Below are positions 1-6,732 of a DNA stretch of 32,851 nt, piece after piece (positions within the stretch are counted from its first letter, which is position 1; the number at the start of each line of letters is the position of its first letter). Source of the stretch: an uncultured Lachnospiraceae bacterium (GTDB taxonomy: Bacteria; Bacillota; Clostridia; Lachnospirales; Lachnospiraceae); NCBI GenBank assembly GCA_949502235.1, contig CATBDC010000043.1, forward strand, positions 1 through 32,851, in the 5' to 3' direction. The notes under the pieces were generated by a model that worked only from the letters and a program-made list of their open reading frames with translations, was not told the DNA's origin and made no database searches. A program made the translations under genes and the position numbers.

Positions 1-192
1 TTTTATTTTAAAGAAATTAATGTAATAAAGTTTGTTATAAAGTAACGGACAATAACCCAATGGGAAATACCGCCTGTAAATCCAGTTGCAGTTCAGCAAT
101 TATACAGTATAGATAAAAGAGACAGAAAATTCAGCATTACTGTCACCAGGCTGATTTTAGATGCGATTGGAGTTACAATAAAATTCAATGAT

Positions 193-1386
193 ATGAACAG
201 GCGAACAGAAATTAATGGAATTCCTGAAAAATATGGAAAGGATGATTTGAACAATCTTCTAGCCACATTTGTATATGACATTGCGTATAAACTGTCATTT
301 AAAAAAGTAACCTCAAAGATTGCATATGAGAATCTCCATGTAATAGCTATAGAAAATCATTATCACCCTGTAATAACACTTCTGCACGAGAGGTCATGGG
401 ATAATGCGGACAGGCTTCCACTAATCTATGAAATATTAGGCATTACCGATAAGAATTACCAGTCTCTTATAAAGAAATGGGCGATACAAACGATTGCCGT
501 CCTCTTTAATTCTGACGATACGCCTGTTACCGCAGAGGGCGTGCTTGTGCTACAGGGAAAACAAGGTATCGGAAAGACACAGTTTTTCAGACATCTTGCA
601 ATTAAGGACAGCTTTTTCAAAGGCGGAGCTACTTTGGATATGACAAATAAGGACAGCCTGATGTCAGCCACAAAAGTATGGATATGCGAGCTTGGGGAGA
701 TAGACAGCACTACGAAAAAAGAACAGTCCGCACTCAAAGCCTTTCTTACAGAGCAGACAGACCGTTACCGGGAACCATACGCGCGCTGTGAAACGGTTCG
801 TCCACGTAGAACCTCTTTTTGCGGAACTGTAAACCCACAGGATTATCTACGGGACGAAACCGGAAACCGCCGATTTTGGACAATACCCATTGAGAAGATA
901 GACTTAAAAAGAATTTTTGAACTCTCTCCTGAATGGTACGTACAGTTTTGGAGGCAGATACTCACCATATACAAAAGCAACCCGAAAGAATATCTTCTTA
1001 CAGAGAAAGAAAAGAATTTTATCAATTGTAATAACCAACAATACGAACAACTGCTCTTTGGGGAAGATGAATTTCTGACTTGTGCAGACTTCCAAGCCGA
1101 CAAAGCATTATGGAAATGGCAGACGGCGGCTGAAATCGCAAAGGTTCTCAATGAAGAATTTAGAAGCCTTCATATTTCAAGTGCAAGAATCGGTAAGTTA
1201 CTTAACAGAATTGAGGAACGGCAACATATCATGTTTGAAAGAAAAACAGTAAAAGGAAAACGCCTCATACTATGTCCTCCAATAGCAAATACAACAGCCA
1301 ATAATACCTATCAGATTTCTGATTTACCAGATTACAAATTGCCCTCCTTACAGATTTTATCTGACGAAGAACCCATAATCTTCTAA
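193..1386 (+). CDS. VapE-like (virulence-associated E) helicase, 5' end damaged
   Basis: P-loop ATPase of the virulence-associated E family, found as a replication helicase in phages, phage satellites and integrative elements. The Walker A motif GKQGIGKT is at residues 122-129, a Walker B-like segment KVWICELGEI at 161-170, and the conserved NRRFWTIPI follows further on. The ATG at 193 has no good ribosome site. The same frame is open back to base 46 and encodes family-like sequence (KFSITVTRLILDAIGV, about 139-186), but it has no usual start codon there and is closed by TAA at 43-45. The gene is therefore probably a 5'-truncated or nonsense-mutated copy of a longer protein. It is followed by a large inverted repeat. 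Confidence 0.75.
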   Translation: MNRRTEINGIPEKYGKDDLNNLLATFVYDIAYKLSFKKVTSKIAYENLHVIAIENHYHPVITLLHERSWDNADRLPLIYEILGITDKNYQSLIKKWAIQTIAVLFNSDDTPVTAEGVLVLQGKQGIGKTQFFRHLAIKDSFFKGGATLDMTNKDSLMSATKVWICELGEIDSTTKKEQSALKAFLTEQTDRYREPYARCETVRPRRTSFCGTVNPQDYLRDETGNRRFWTIPIEKIDLKRIFELSPEWYVQFWRQILTIYKSNPKEYLLTEKEKNFINCNNQQYEQLLFGEDEFLTCADFQADKALWKWQTAAEIAKVLNEEFRSLHISSARIGKLLNRIEERQHIMFERKTVKGKRLILCPPIANTTANNTYQISDLPDYKLPSLQILSDEEPIIF

Positions 1387-1394
1387 ACTCATAT

Positions 1395-1495
1395 AGGGTG
1401 CAGAGTGTAAGATATGTCATATATAAATGATAAAAAATCAGTATGAGGTTATACTATATTTGAAATACTACCTCACCTCTTACACTCTGCACCCT
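1395..1495. repeat. 18-bp perfect inverted repeat
   Basis: Arms at 1395-1412 and 1478-1495 are exact reverse complements (AGGGTGCAGAGTGTAAGA on the left) around a 65-base AT-rich loop. A shorter nested pair (TGAGGT at 1444-1449, ACCTCA at 1470-1475) sits inside. It begins nine bases after the helicase stop. It could be a terminator, a replication-origin element used by the helicase, or a relic of another insertion. Confidence 0.7.
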
Positions 1496-1727
1496 TTTCT
1501 AAGCAAAATCTTCTCGTATATCATAAACAGATTCTCCTTACATAAATTCCGCCATAACTGATAAAATGAGCATATAAAATGTATCCATAAAACTCCAAGT
1601 CAGATGTTCTGCTGTGACTGATGTACGAACAGTTTTCGTTACTTAAACAGCATAAAAGATACGATTTTCTCTTATTTTATCCTCATACTTATGTAAGGTT
1701 TTCTCATATGTATTTTCTGTTATACTC
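1496..1727. other. AT-rich spacer, no gene seen
   Basis: No open frame with a plausible start and ribosome site was found. The stretch lies between the helicase repeat and the end of the minus-strand toxin operon. No strong terminator hairpin is evident. Confidence 0.5.
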
Positions 1728-1901
1728 TTATACCTTCTGTAATCTGCTTTCTTCAATCTCCTTTAGAAACGCACGTCCTTTCTGATTGTAGTAGTCTATC
1801 CGTTCCTGGGAGGTCATATCTTTTGTGACAAAGTAATTATATTCACGCAATTTGTGAATATCTTCAATCGTAAAATTGGGGCTTAGAATCGGTTTTTCCA
1901 T
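1728..1901 (-). CDS. Small antitoxin-like partner of the PIN protein (57 aa)
   Basis: A 57-residue protein beginning MEKPILSPNFTIEDIHKLRE, rich in charged residues and without cysteines. It lies directly downstream of the PIN-domain gene. Another in-frame ATG at 1907 overlaps the PIN stop codon (ATGA). GAGGA is placed seven bases before the ATG at 1901 and only one base before 1907, so 1901 is preferred. Overlap, size and charge fit the antitoxin half of a PIN toxin-antitoxin pair. The order is toxin first, the reverse of most VapBC operons. The function is inferred from context; no DNA-binding fold can be assigned by eye. Confidence 0.7.
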   Translation of the reverse strand: MEKPILSPNFTIEDIHKLREYNYFVTKDMTSQERIDYYNQKGRAFLKEIEESRLQKV

Positions 1902-1903
1902 AA

Positions 1904-2380
1904 TCATTCCTCACTTTCTAATAATACGGACGGATTCAGAATTTCAATCGGTCTGTATCCTTTCAAATTGGTAATCGCACGTACTCCGCGAATCGTTTTG
2001 ATATTGACTATATGCTTAAAGTTCCATGAAATAATACAATCGCACTCGTTCACAACAGCCGCTCCGATATGCTGACAATCATCATAACTTTTTTGCGTCA
2101 AAATTCCCATATCTATAATTTGCTGTGCAACCTCCGCGACATCATTAGAAATATCAAGGGTCGTAAACGAAATCTGTCCCAAATACTCCCTTAACTGGCT
2201 CCTTTTCGGTTCGGGGCAGGCTGATATTTCTTCTAATGTAACTGTAGACACATATACCTCATAAATCCCCTTACGGAACAACTCCCATAGCTGTAACGTA
2301 TCAGCCATTTTTGCAGGAACATCTTCCTGCATTAAGTGACTAACAACAGACGTATCTAAATATACTTTCAATCTCCGCAT
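1904..2380 (-). CDS. PIN-domain protein, VapC-like toxin
   Basis: PIN-fold ribonuclease candidate of about 158 residues. The first strand carries VYLDTSVVSHL with the first metal-binding Asp. Further acidic positions are in LEEIS, in YDDCQHIGAA and in the CDCIISWNFKHI segment, matching the usual constellation of PIN metal ligands. The frame also has an ATG at 2386, but AGGAG lies about eight bases before the ATG at 2380 and almost touches the earlier one, so 2380 is preferred. A promoter is seen upstream. Co-transcribed with the 57-residue partner, it probably cleaves RNA and acts as the toxin of an element-stabilizing module. A housekeeping RNase role is less likely in this context. Confidence 0.8.
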   Translation of the reverse strand: MRRLKVYLDTSVVSHLMQEDVPAKMADTLQLWELFRKGIYEVYVSTVTLEEISACPEPKRSQLREYLGQISFTTLDISNDVAEVAQQIIDMGILTQKSYDDCQHIGAAVVNECDCIISWNFKHIVNIKTIRGVRAITNLKGYRPIEILNPSVLLESEE

Positions 2381-2405
2381 TACCATCTCTCCTATCTTTA
2401 CTTAA

Positions 2406-2434
2406 AGTATAATATAAGTCTTTAAAATCCTCAA
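2406..2434 (-). promoter_or_regulatory. Promoter of the PIN toxin operon
   Basis: On the minus strand, TTGAGG (2429-2434) and TATACT (2406-2411) are separated by 17 bases, about 25 bases before the PIN start codon. Confidence 0.55.
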
Positions 2435-2476
2435 CTGCTTACTGCTCACTCTGTTCACATCAACATTTAATTTTCT

Positions 2477-2788
2477 TTATTCTATGCTAATTCCAAGCAG
2501 GATATTTACCGCTTTTTGCAATTCCTTTTTCTCTCTGTATGCCTGTATCATCTTCCATTCTGTATCGCTCAATTCCTCTTTCGACAGCTTAACACCTAAT
2601 AATGAACTTGGAGAAACCTTTAAGGCATAGCAAATTTCAGCAAGCATATCGGCATCCGGTCTGTTAATTCCTTGTTCCCAATTTGAAACGCGTCCATTAC
2701 TGACGCCAAGCTGCTCTGCCAGTTGTTTCTGGCTTATTCCAAGCTCCTCTCTGTATTTACGGATTCGATTTCCGATTTCGTATTTCAT
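2477..2788 (-). CDS. XRE-family helix-turn-helix regulator (103 aa)
   Basis: The N-terminal 60 residues form a Cro/C1-type helix-turn-helix: IRKYREELGISQKQLAEQL, then the recognition-helix region GVSNGRVSNWEQG. The C-terminal 40 residues are helical and charged, as in small phage-type repressors. It is divergent from a second XRE gene across a 150-bp region that holds two identical inverted repeats. It probably controls itself, the neighbouring operon, or both. It could also relate to the PIN operon downstream, from which it is separated by about 90 bases with a promoter between them. Confidence 0.85.
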   Translation of the reverse strand: MKYEIGNRIRKYREELGISQKQLAEQLGVSNGRVSNWEQGINRPDADMLAEICYALKVSPSSLLGVKLSKEELSDTEWKMIQAYREKKELQKAVNILLGISIE

Positions 2789-2809
2789 ATATTCACCGCC
2801 TTTTGACTA

Positions 2810-2838
2810 ATTATACATTCAAAACTTTACAAAGGCAA
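2810..2838 (-). promoter_or_regulatory. Promoter of the leftward XRE gene
   Basis: On the minus strand, TTGCCT (2833-2838) and a perfect TATAAT (2810-2815) are separated by 17 bases. The operator at 2845-2861 begins seven bases upstream of the -35 box. Confidence 0.7.
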
Positions 2839-2844
2839 TTACAA

Positions 2845-2861
2845 ATCAAGATATTCTTGAT
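2845..2861. promoter_or_regulatory. Operator 1 (ATCAAG-N5-CTTGAT)
   Basis: Perfect 6-bp arms around five bases. It is the same motif as 2906-2922, 61 bp away. It lies between the two divergent -35 boxes. Confidence 0.65.
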
Positions 2862-2867
2862 ATTCCG

Positions 2868-2897
2868 TTGACGAAAACAGAATATCTGTGATATTAT
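2868..2897 (+). promoter_or_regulatory. Promoter of the XRE-glycosylase operon
   Basis: TTGACG (2868-2873) and TATTAT (2892-2897) are separated by 18 bases. A further imperfect palindrome (AATATC-TGT-GATATT, 2881-2895) fills the spacer. Operator 2 covers the expected transcription start. Confidence 0.65.
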
Positions 2898-2905
2898 GTA
2901 TTAAA

Positions 2906-2922
2906 ATCAAGAAATCCTTGAT
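2906..2922. promoter_or_regulatory. Operator 2 (ATCAAG-N5-CTTGAT)
   Basis: The second copy of the operator motif, placed just after the -10 box of the rightward promoter, so a bound repressor would block initiation. Both half-sites are identical to operator 1; only the five central bases differ. Confidence 0.65.
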
Positions 2923-2938
2923 AGAAAGAAGTGATAAT

Positions 2939-3175
2939 ATGAAAGTTTATGAAAAAGTCCGGGAGTATATTGTTGCTAACGGATACAAGCAGGTAGCAAT
3001 CGCTAAGAAAGCGGGAATACCAAACGCAACTTTTAACGCCATTATGAACGGCAAAAGGACGTTGTATGCAGACGATTTATCTTCTATCTGCATTGCGCTA
3101 AACGTAAGCCCCGAATTATTTATCGAAATTAAAAATCCATGTAAAAACGTTACAGACAGAATGGAGGTGATTTGA
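2939..3175 (+). CDS. Small XRE/Cro-type regulator (78 aa)
   Basis: The compact helix-turn-helix protein starts MKVYEKVREYIVANGYKQV, with the recognition region KKAGIPNATFNAIMNGKR and the C-terminal SSICIALNVSPELFIE typical of Cro-like regulators. The frame extends to 2888, but the ATG at 2939 follows an AAGAAG purine stretch and leaves the -10 box and operator 2 in the leader, so 2939 is chosen. It is the first gene of an operon with the glycosylase-like gene (one base gap). It probably represses its own operon and competes with the divergent XRE protein at the twin operators. Confidence 0.8.
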   Translation: MKVYEKVREYIVANGYKQVAIAKKAGIPNATFNAIMNGKRTLYADDLSSICIALNVSPELFIEIKNPCKNVTDRMEVI

Positions 3176-3176
3176 A

Positions 3177-4025
3177 GTGATAAACAAAATAGCAGAAGAA
3201 AAGGCAAGCGTCATCTACATAATCGAACAGCACTTAAAGGAGGAACTGTTAAAACATACACCCGAAAAGCTGTGGGAAGAAAGCTTCATAAAACGGCAGA
3301 TTGAAAGACGGCAGAATGGAAAAGCATTTACAACAACAGACCATATCCGCGCTATGGTGTATTCTATGTTGAGTTCTGGTATGTCATGGGACAAGGTCGC
3401 AAAGAATATGAATCCCGAAACAAAGTGTATTACTTCTGTCGATAAAATCTTTTGCGATTATGATTTAGAGCAACTTTTAAAGCTTACTCCAACACAACTA
3501 AGAGACAGCATAAAAGAAATCCATTGTGCAACCCAATCTACGCTGAAACAGATGGAAGCTCTGCTTACAGTCAATGTTCCTAAGCTCCTGTCAATAGAAA
3601 AAACATATGGAACAATTGATACTTTCTATCAAAAGTTTATAGAGATTGATAATACTCTGAAAACTCTCATTATACTTTTATCTGCTACAGAAAGTACCAG
3701 TAAATTAGAGCAGATGAATGTAGCACTGGTATGTGAATATCTGCGGAATATAGGACACGATATACCGAAACCAGACAGGCATATTTGTAGGATTCTAAGC
3801 AGTGAGTATCTTGCGTTTTCAGATAAAAAGAACGTAACGCCTTTTGAAGCGTTCGACATTATAACAGAACTATCAAAAATGACAGGGAAATCAGCCGCAG
3901 AAGTGGATTATATTCTTTGGTCTTATTGTGCAGATGGATATGGAGAAATCTGCACTTTAAAGAATCCTAAATGCAAAACATGCAAAGCAAAAGAAATTTG
4001 TAAAAATACTTTTAAGGAGAATTGA
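3177..4025 (+). CDS. Endonuclease III-like (HhH-GPD) DNA glycosylase with [4Fe-4S] cluster
   Basis: A 282-residue protein starting at GTG, eight bases after GGAGGTGA. The C-terminus has four cysteines (C259, C266, C269, C275) in the spacing C-X6-C-X2-C-X5-C, exactly that of the endonuclease III/MutY cluster. IPKPDRHICRIL (about 196-207) aligns with the segment of HhH-GPD glycosylases that holds the catalytic Asp, here D200. I do not see a clear glycine-rich LPGVGxKTA hairpin with the lyase Lys, so a monofunctional glycosylase is more likely than a bifunctional one. The N-terminal 50 residues are extra relative to endonuclease III. Position in a regulated element operon next to a membrane coiled-coil protein suggests a role beyond housekeeping repair. 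Family call fairly firm; substrate unknown. Confidence 0.75.
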   Translation: MINKIAEEKASVIYIIEQHLKEELLKHTPEKLWEESFIKRQIERRQNGKAFTTTDHIRAMVYSMLSSGMSWDKVAKNMNPETKCITSVDKIFCDYDLEQLLKLTPTQLRDSIKEIHCATQSTLKQMEALLTVNVPKLLSIEKTYGTIDTFYQKFIEIDNTLKTLIILLSATESTSKLEQMNVALVCEYLRNIGHDIPKPDRHICRILSSEYLAFSDKKNVTPFEAFDIITELSKMTGKSAAEVDYILWSYCADGYGEICTLKNPKCKTCKAKEICKNTFKEN

Positions 4026-4026
4026 T

Positions 4027-5034
4027 ATGAAAAAAGAACAAGAATTAGAAATTATCACAACAGCATATTTTTTGGAAGAACGTATGAAAGAACTAAATGA
4101 CGGGAAAGCAAAGCTGCGCAATGATAAGCCCCAAAATCCTATAATGCCAACAGAGCCTCAAGAAGAAACAGAAATTCTCTCACCAACTCCATACCCGGTT
4201 ATTACTCCTGAAAAATCAGTAATACCAATAGTACCTGATAGTTGTAAACACGTACTACATATGGCATTAGTTATTCTTGCAGTTTCCTTTATTGTTTCCA
4301 TTTTTATTCCTGCGATTGGAATGCCTTGCTCTACAATTGCCTTTTGGGGTGGAATCATATATATATTTAAAGGGAGAAAAGCAGAAAAGAAAAGATTAGA
4401 AAATGAATCTGTAGAACGTCAGAAAAATTCTTTAGCTTATAAACAAGCATGTCAAGAAATAGATGAGCAAAACCGTATTCGTCAAACGCAAAAAGATGAA
4501 GAATTACATAACAAATATCTGACAAGATATGAAAACTACAAAAATGCAATGAAACAGTATGAAATAGAATTAAAAGAATACCAAGAACAGGAACTTCCAG
4601 AATGGGAGAAGGAAAATGCCGCCTTATCTGTTACTTTGGATGAAACCAAGTCCGCTTTACAGGAAATATATAATAAAAATGTTATTCCAGCCCCATATCG
4701 CAAAAGAGAAGCACTGTGTTATCTTGCTACATTTCTTAACAGTTCTCAATATGATTTGAAATTTGCAATTGAAAATTTCAATCAATATGTAACTCAATGT
4801 AAGCAAGACATGCAAATTACGCTCCAAGAAGCACAGTTGCGGATAATGCGCGAAACGTTAAGTCAACAACAATATTCTAACTGGCTCAATGAACAAATAC
4901 TTGATATAACCGAGCAGGGAAATTCTACTCTAAACAGTATTCATAACTGGCAAAAAGCTGATATTACTTATCGTACATATGTATCAGTTAAAAATCAAAG
5001 AGCCAAAAAGAAAGCTGCGAAGTCAAGGAGATAG
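4027..5034 (+). CDS. Membrane-anchored coiled-coil protein of unknown function (335 aa)
   Basis: I do not recognise the family. The N-terminal 70 residues are charged and then proline-rich (about 32-70). Two hydrophobic segments follow at about 77-97 and 99-115. The rest is Lys/Glu/Gln-rich and predicted coiled coil (about 118-230 and 245-320), ending in a very basic tail RAKKKAAKSRR. The start ATG follows AAGGAG by eight bases, and the gene begins one base after the glycosylase stop, so the two are translated together. The layout suggests a membrane sensor or anchor with a long cytoplasmic rod. The basic tail might contact nucleic acid. Confidence 0.7.
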   Translation: MKKEQELEIITTAYFLEERMKELNDGKAKLRNDKPQNPIMPTEPQEETEILSPTPYPVITPEKSVIPIVPDSCKHVLHMALVILAVSFIVSIFIPAIGMPCSTIAFWGGIIYIFKGRKAEKKRLENESVERQKNSLAYKQACQEIDEQNRIRQTQKDEELHNKYLTRYENYKNAMKQYEIELKEYQEQELPEWEKENAALSVTLDETKSALQEIYNKNVIPAPYRKREALCYLATFLNSSQYDLKFAIENFNQYVTQCKQDMQITLQEAQLRIMRETLSQQQYSNWLNEQILDITEQGNSTLNSIHNWQKADITYRTYVSVKNQRAKKKAAKSRR

Positions 5035-5113
5035 TTCTTGTGTACATCCAGTATTCAGCAATTTGCTTTACCATATAAAAACAAACATCTCTTTCCATTT
5101 ATACCGTATATTT

Positions 5114-5155
5114 GAAAAACCAACTGTAAAATTATCGTCTTATGGTTGGTTTTTC
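5114..5155 (+). terminator. Terminator after the XRE-glycosylase-coiled-coil operon
   Basis: Perfect 11-bp arms (GAAAAACCAAC, 5114-5124; complement at 5145-5155) with a 20-base loop, the 3' arm ending in a T run. Confidence 0.65.
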
Positions 5156-5178
5156 TTATCAGAATATAAACGAAACAG

Positions 5179-5207
5179 TTGACTTCTTTTCTTTTATATC
5201 TTACAAC
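5179..5207 (+). promoter_or_regulatory. Promoter of the small serine recombinase
   Basis: TTGACT (5179-5184) and TACAAC (5202-5207) are separated by 17 bases. The start point would fall just before the LexA-like palindrome. Confidence 0.5.
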
Positions 5208-5215
5208 AAAAAATA

Positions 5216-5227
5216 GAACATATGTTC
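5216..5227. promoter_or_regulatory. LexA/DinR-type SOS box (GAAC-N4-GTTC)
   Basis: GAACATATGTTC is a perfect 12-bp palindrome that fits the Gram-positive LexA half-sites GAAC-N4-GTTC. It lies between the expected transcription start and the ribosome site of the recombinase gene. Confidence 0.55.
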
Positions 5228-5251
5228 ATTTTGACGGAATGGAGAAAAGAA

Positions 5252-5839
5252 ATGATTTATGGATATGCAAGATGTTCCACTAATGAGCAATTACAGGACA
5301 TCAACAGACAAGTACGAGAACTGAAACAGCAAGGAGCAACAGACACAACAATCTATTTGGAATACGAAAGCGGTACGAAAATCAACAGGGCAGAACTGCA
5401 AAAATTATTATCTGCTGTTCAGACGGGGGATACAATTTTCGCTACCGAAGTCAGCAGAATCACAAGAAGTACAAAACAGCTCTGTGATATTATCGAATTT
5501 GCAAAGGAGAGAAAAATCAAATTAGTGCTTGGAAATTTTGTTGTTGACTGTACAAAGGAGCTTGACCCCATGACAGAGGGTATGCTGAAAATGATGGGCG
5601 TGTTTGCAGAACTGGAGCGAAATATGATAAGCCAGCGAGTAAAAAGCGGAATGGAGAATGCAAGAGCAAAAGGAAAGAAAATCGGCAGACCTGCTACTAC
5701 TGCTGATAATATCCCTAACATTTTTTATAAACATTATCCCAAATACCAAAAGGGAGAGTTAAATAAAAAAGAATTATCAAGGCTCTGTTCTCTTTCTTAT
5801 CCAACTGTTTATAAATACTTACAAATTGTGGAGGGTTAA
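5252..5839 (+). CDS. Small serine recombinase (resolvase/invertase family)
   Basis: A 195-residue protein. The N-terminal catalytic domain begins MIYGYARCSTNEQ, with the nucleophile Ser9 in the canonical Y-A-R-x-S-T context. The conserved active-site segment ATEVSRITRS and the E-helix region AELERNMISQRVKSGMENAR follow. The C-terminal 45 residues form a helix-turn-helix (KELSRLCSLSYPTVYKYL). The frame extends to 5222, but that start lies inside the LexA-like box and lacks a ribosome site, while GGAGAAAAGAA precedes the ATG at 5252. It could resolve multimers or invert a segment of the element. A 57-residue protein follows directly on its stop codon. Confidence 0.9.
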   Translation: MIYGYARCSTNEQLQDINRQVRELKQQGATDTTIYLEYESGTKINRAELQKLLSAVQTGDTIFATEVSRITRSTKQLCDIIEFAKERKIKLVLGNFVVDCTKELDPMTEGMLKMMGVFAELERNMISQRVKSGMENARAKGKKIGRPATTADNIPNIFYKHYPKYQKGELNKKELSRLCSLSYPTVYKYLQIVEG

Positions 5840-6013
5840 ATGTGTGAATATGGACAGAGCCGGAGCGCCGCCTGTGCTTCGGCAATATTGGAGCATTTTT
5901 ATCATAACGGTATTTCTGTATTTGCAGATTACCGTTATTATCCGAATCAGATGGTATTTCACAAGGTATTTGACGCATTGAATCATTTGAAAAGAACATA
6001 TCAGCACAAGTAA
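5840..6013 (+). CDS. 57-aa Cys-X5-Arg protein (truncated tyrosine-phosphatase-like)
   Basis: The ATG abuts the recombinase stop codon, with GGAGG a few bases before it. The protein starts MCEYGQSRSAA, a Cys-X5-Arg-Ser phosphate-binding loop as in protein tyrosine phosphatases, and continues with a helix and ISVFADYRYYPNQMVFHKVF. In such enzymes the loop is preceded by a beta strand and other catalytic residues, which are absent here because the protein begins at the loop itself. It is therefore either a 5'-truncated remnant or a minimal phosphate-binding peptide. The frame is intact to a normal TAA, and the sequence looks protein-coding. Confidence 0.6.
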   Translation: MCEYGQSRSAACASAILEHFYHNGISVFADYRYYPNQMVFHKVFDALNHLKRTYQHK

Positions 6014-6060
6014 AACACAGCGAAAAAGTGGAAAAGTGAATAGAAATAGAAATACATATT

Positions 6061-6088
6061 AAGAACAGTCCTTACGGGCTGTTCTTTC
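6061..6088 (+). terminator. Terminator after the recombinase-phosphatase-like pair
   Basis: AAGAACAG (6061-6068) pairs with CTGTTCTT (6079-6086), with an extra CC/GG inside, followed by a short T-rich stretch. Confidence 0.65.
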
Positions 6089-6369
6089 GTTACAAAGTAG
6101 TTGCATCAAACCATCTATACAAAATACACAAAACATACATTCTTATATTGTTCAATGTAAATATATTTTTATTATAATTTCATCATTAATTTATGCAAAA
6201 AGTCATAAAAATGTATCTCCGGAGCTAAATTTTTTTTGAGAGTCTGTAATCGTTATATATAGGGTATTTCAAGCAACGGAGGTATCCCTATATGTACAAT
6301 AGTAGTTAAAAAATGAGAACAACTTAAAGAACATTTAAAATCGTAAACTATACAGAAAGGATGAATCAA
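6089..6369. other. AT-rich leader region upstream of the recombination genes
   Basis: No gene is seen. It contains a T8 run at 6231-6238 and a weak hairpin (ATATAGGG 6257-6264, CCCTATAT 6286-6293) with GGAGG in its loop. The hairpin could act on the leader of the small gene that follows, but no known riboswitch fold is recognised. Confidence 0.4.
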
Positions 6370-6657
6370 ATGACTATGAACAAACAAGTTGTTCTCTCCG
6401 AAGAAACTTCTCTTATCACACTTCTTTATGGAAATGCTGAATACGACAAGCCATTTCAAAATATGAATGAAATAAATAAGCTTAACAGGAAAAAATTTAT
6501 GAATCACAAGGAATACAATCATGTGGAACAGGAACGAAACAATATGCACATAATACTGGAATTTCCAAAAGAACCGGAGAAAGAAGAACATATAAAAAGA
6601 GAAGTGAAAGGAATTCTCTCTAATATTCTTCAGGAGCACATAACAAAAATTTCTTAG
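6370..6657 (+). CDS. Small protein upstream of the large recombinase (95 aa)
   Basis: The charged protein has no cysteine and ends in a helical segment (HIKREVKGILSNILQEHI). Three nearby ATGs are possible (6361, 6370, 6376); AAAGG touches the first and is nine bases from 6370, so 6370 is chosen. Its place before the large serine recombinase, and the C-terminal pattern of a short strand, a charged turn and a helix, recall the TnpW-like small proteins of Tn4451-type elements. The resemblance is too weak for a firm name. It might regulate excision. It is separated from the recombinase by 75 bases. Confidence 0.6.
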   Translation: MTMNKQVVLSEETSLITLLYGNAEYDKPFQNMNEINKLNRKKFMNHKEYNHVEQERNNMHIILEFPKEPEKEEHIKREVKGILSNILQEHITKIS

Positions 6658-6732
6658 TTACTAAGAGACAGCAAAAATCATTCCGCTTTCTCTTTACAAA
6701 AATAATTAAAAATTACAGAAAAGGAGACACAT

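Noticed and set aside
1624-1642. Inverted repeat ACGAA-N5-TTCGT as an operator
   Set aside because: The arms are only five bases, there is no gene start nearby, and such repeats are expected by chance.
2437-2465. A further copy of the TTACTGTTCAC repeat near the XRE gene
   Set aside because: TTACTGCTCACTCTGTTCACATC is similar only in part, lacks the self-complementary arms, and lies in foreign DNA.
4979-5182. A 67-codon frame at the end of the coiled-coil gene
   Set aside because: It runs through the terminator hairpin and has no ribosome site or family resemblance.
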